5,910 nucleotides of DNA, taken from contig JALVVQ010000311.1 in the NCBI GenBank assembly GCA_027023325.1, positions 329-6,238 of the forward strand, read 5' to 3'. The notes under the pieces were generated by a model. It had not been told where the DNA came from and searched no databases. It worked only from the letters and a program-made list of their open reading frames with translations. Made by a program: the position numbers and the translations under genes. This stretch comes from Campylobacteraceae bacterium (lineage in GTDB: Bacteria > Campylobacterota > Campylobacteria > Campylobacterales > Sulfurovaceae). Below are positions 4,988 to 5,910 of this stretch, piece by piece (the first letter of the stretch is position 1; each line of letters starts with the position of its first letter).

Positions 4988-5910
4988 ATGGAACTTAAAT
5001 CATTTACAATAGGAAAATATACCATTGAAAAACCGATTATTCAAGGTGGTATGGGCGTGGGTATCTCTTGGGATCAGCTGGCTGGAACAGTAAGCAAAGA
5101 GGGCGCATTGGGTGTGATTAGTTCCGTGGGTACAGGTAACTATAAAAACAGAAAATACGCTGACAAGGTACTTAGGGACAATCGACCTTCTGAGGCAAAT
5201 AACTTCTACTCTGCCAAAGCACTCAAGGTAATCTTTGAAAATGCCAGAGCAATCTGTGGAGATAAGCCTTTGGCATGCAATATTCTCTATGCTTCTGTGA
5301 ACTATGATCAGATTGTCAAAGATGCCTGCGAAGCAGGGGCAGATATGATCATCACTGGTGCGGGGCTGCCTCTGACCATGCCGGAAGCCGCCAAAGCCTA
5401 TCCGGATGTGGCGCTGGTACCCATCGTCTCAACTGCCAAAGCACTTCGTATCCTCTGTCGCAGATGGAAAAAAACACACAATAGATTGCCAGACGCGGTT
5501 ATCGTGGAAGGGCCACTTAGCGGCGGGCATCAGGGATTCAAGTACGAGGAGTGCTTCCTGCCGGAGAATCAACTTGAAGTGATACTTCCCCCTGTGGTAG
5601 AAGAGGCAAAAAATTGGGGCGATATACCAGTCATCGCTGCTGGTGGTGTCTGGGATCATGAGGATATTGTCAAGATGATGGCGTTGGGCGCTTCTGCTGT
5701 GCAGATGGGTACGCGCTTTATCGGTACAGTGGAGTGTGATGCACATGATAACTTCAAGCAAGTCATACTGAATGCCAAAGAGGAGGATATACAGCTGCTT
5801 AAATCCCCTGTAGGCTATCCGGCACGCGGTGTCAAAACGCATCTTCAAAAGATGATAGAGGAGCATACGGCACCCAAAATTGCCTGTATCTCCAACTGTG
5901 TTGCCCCTTG
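4988..5910 (+). CDS. Nitronate monooxygenase-family FMN protein (partial, 3' end outside window)
   Basis: A TIM-barrel flavoprotein of the nitronate monooxygenase (2-nitropropane dioxygenase)/FabK-like family; such enzymes use FMN, and the nitronate oxidisers detoxify alkyl nitronates. The visible 307 residues show QGGMGVGIS at 19-27, GAGLP at 124-128, EGPLSGGHQGF at 174-184 with His181 at the catalytic-histidine position, and the FMN phosphate segment AAGGVWDHEDIV at 217-228 followed by GASAVQMGTRF at 234-244. The ATG directly follows the tyrS stop (TAA-ATG), with AAAGGTGGGA inside the tyrS end as the ribosome site, so the two are translationally linked. The visible end has Cys300 and Cys304, and the last two bases, TG, allow a third cysteine, giving C-x3-C-x3-C, a possible metal or iron-sulfur motif. 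True substrate is uncertain: members are often annotated as nitronate monooxygenase without proof, and an enoyl reductase-like role is an alternative. Confidence 0.87.
   Translation, partial: MELKSFTIGKYTIEKPIIQGGMGVGISWDQLAGTVSKEGALGVISSVGTGNYKNRKYADKVLRDNRPSEANNFYSAKALKVIFENARAICGDKPLACNILYASVNYDQIVKDACEAGADMIITGAGLPLTMPEAAKAYPDVALVPIVSTAKALRILCRRWKKTHNRLPDAVIVEGPLSGGHQGFKYEECFLPENQLEVILPPVVEEAKNWGDIPVIAAGGVWDHEDIVKMMALGASAVQMGTRFIGTVECDAHDNFKQVILNAKEEDIQLLKSPVGYPARGVKTHLQKMIEEHTAPKIACISNCVAP

Noticed and set aside
5429..5866. Minus-strand open frame opposite the flavoenzyme gene
   Set aside because: The plus strand carries conserved catalytic and FMN motifs across this span, so the opposite frame is a shadow.
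1..5910. tRNA or rRNA genes, riboswitches, CRISPR arrays, insertion sequences or attachment sites
   Set aside because: No cloverleaf, spaced repeats, transposase motifs or long inverted repeats were seen, and little non-coding sequence exists to hold them.

Overview
The window looks like chromosome from a member of the Campylobacterota (formerly Epsilonproteobacteria). The order pyrH - rpoZ - spoT/rel - tyrS - nitronate monooxygenase-like gene is, from memory, the arrangement in Helicobacter and Campylobacter. The fairly balanced base composition (less AT-rich than those two genera) and the short 68-residue omega subunit fit a sulfur-oxidising relative such as Sulfurovum. The genus is an inference from gene order and composition, not from a search.

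Layout. Bases 1-48 hold no supportable gene. Bases 49-567 encode, on the minus strand, an unrecognised 172-residue soluble protein. The gap at about 568-675 carries two divergent promoter-like signals: TATACT reading left towards the unknown gene and a perfect TATAAT reading right towards pyrH. From 676 to the right edge all genes are on the plus strand and tightly packed, with gaps of 22, 8, 13 and 0 bp: pyrH (UMP kinase), rpoZ (RNA polymerase omega), a bifunctional RelA/SpoT homologue, tyrS (tyrosyl-tRNA synthetase), and a nitronate monooxygenase-family flavoprotein cut off by the window edge. I see no terminator or second strong promoter between them, so a single operon is the simplest reading.

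How the genes fit together. The locus links nucleotide supply (UMP to UDP), transcription (omega, which in Proteobacteria forms part of ppGpp site 1 on RNA polymerase), the alarmone enzyme that makes and degrades (p)ppGpp, and an aminoacyl-tRNA synthetase whose tRNA charging state is the kind of signal long RSH enzymes sense. The flavoenzyme at the end has no obvious mechanistic link.

This is largely conserved housekeeping DNA. I found no mobile element, CRISPR array, RNA gene or clearly new system. The points worth a second look are the orphan protein with its slippage-prone A tracts, an omega subunit that differs from E. coli at positions tied to ppGpp site 1, a TGS-domain substitution in the RSH enzyme, and a cysteine cluster at the C-terminus of the flavoenzyme.
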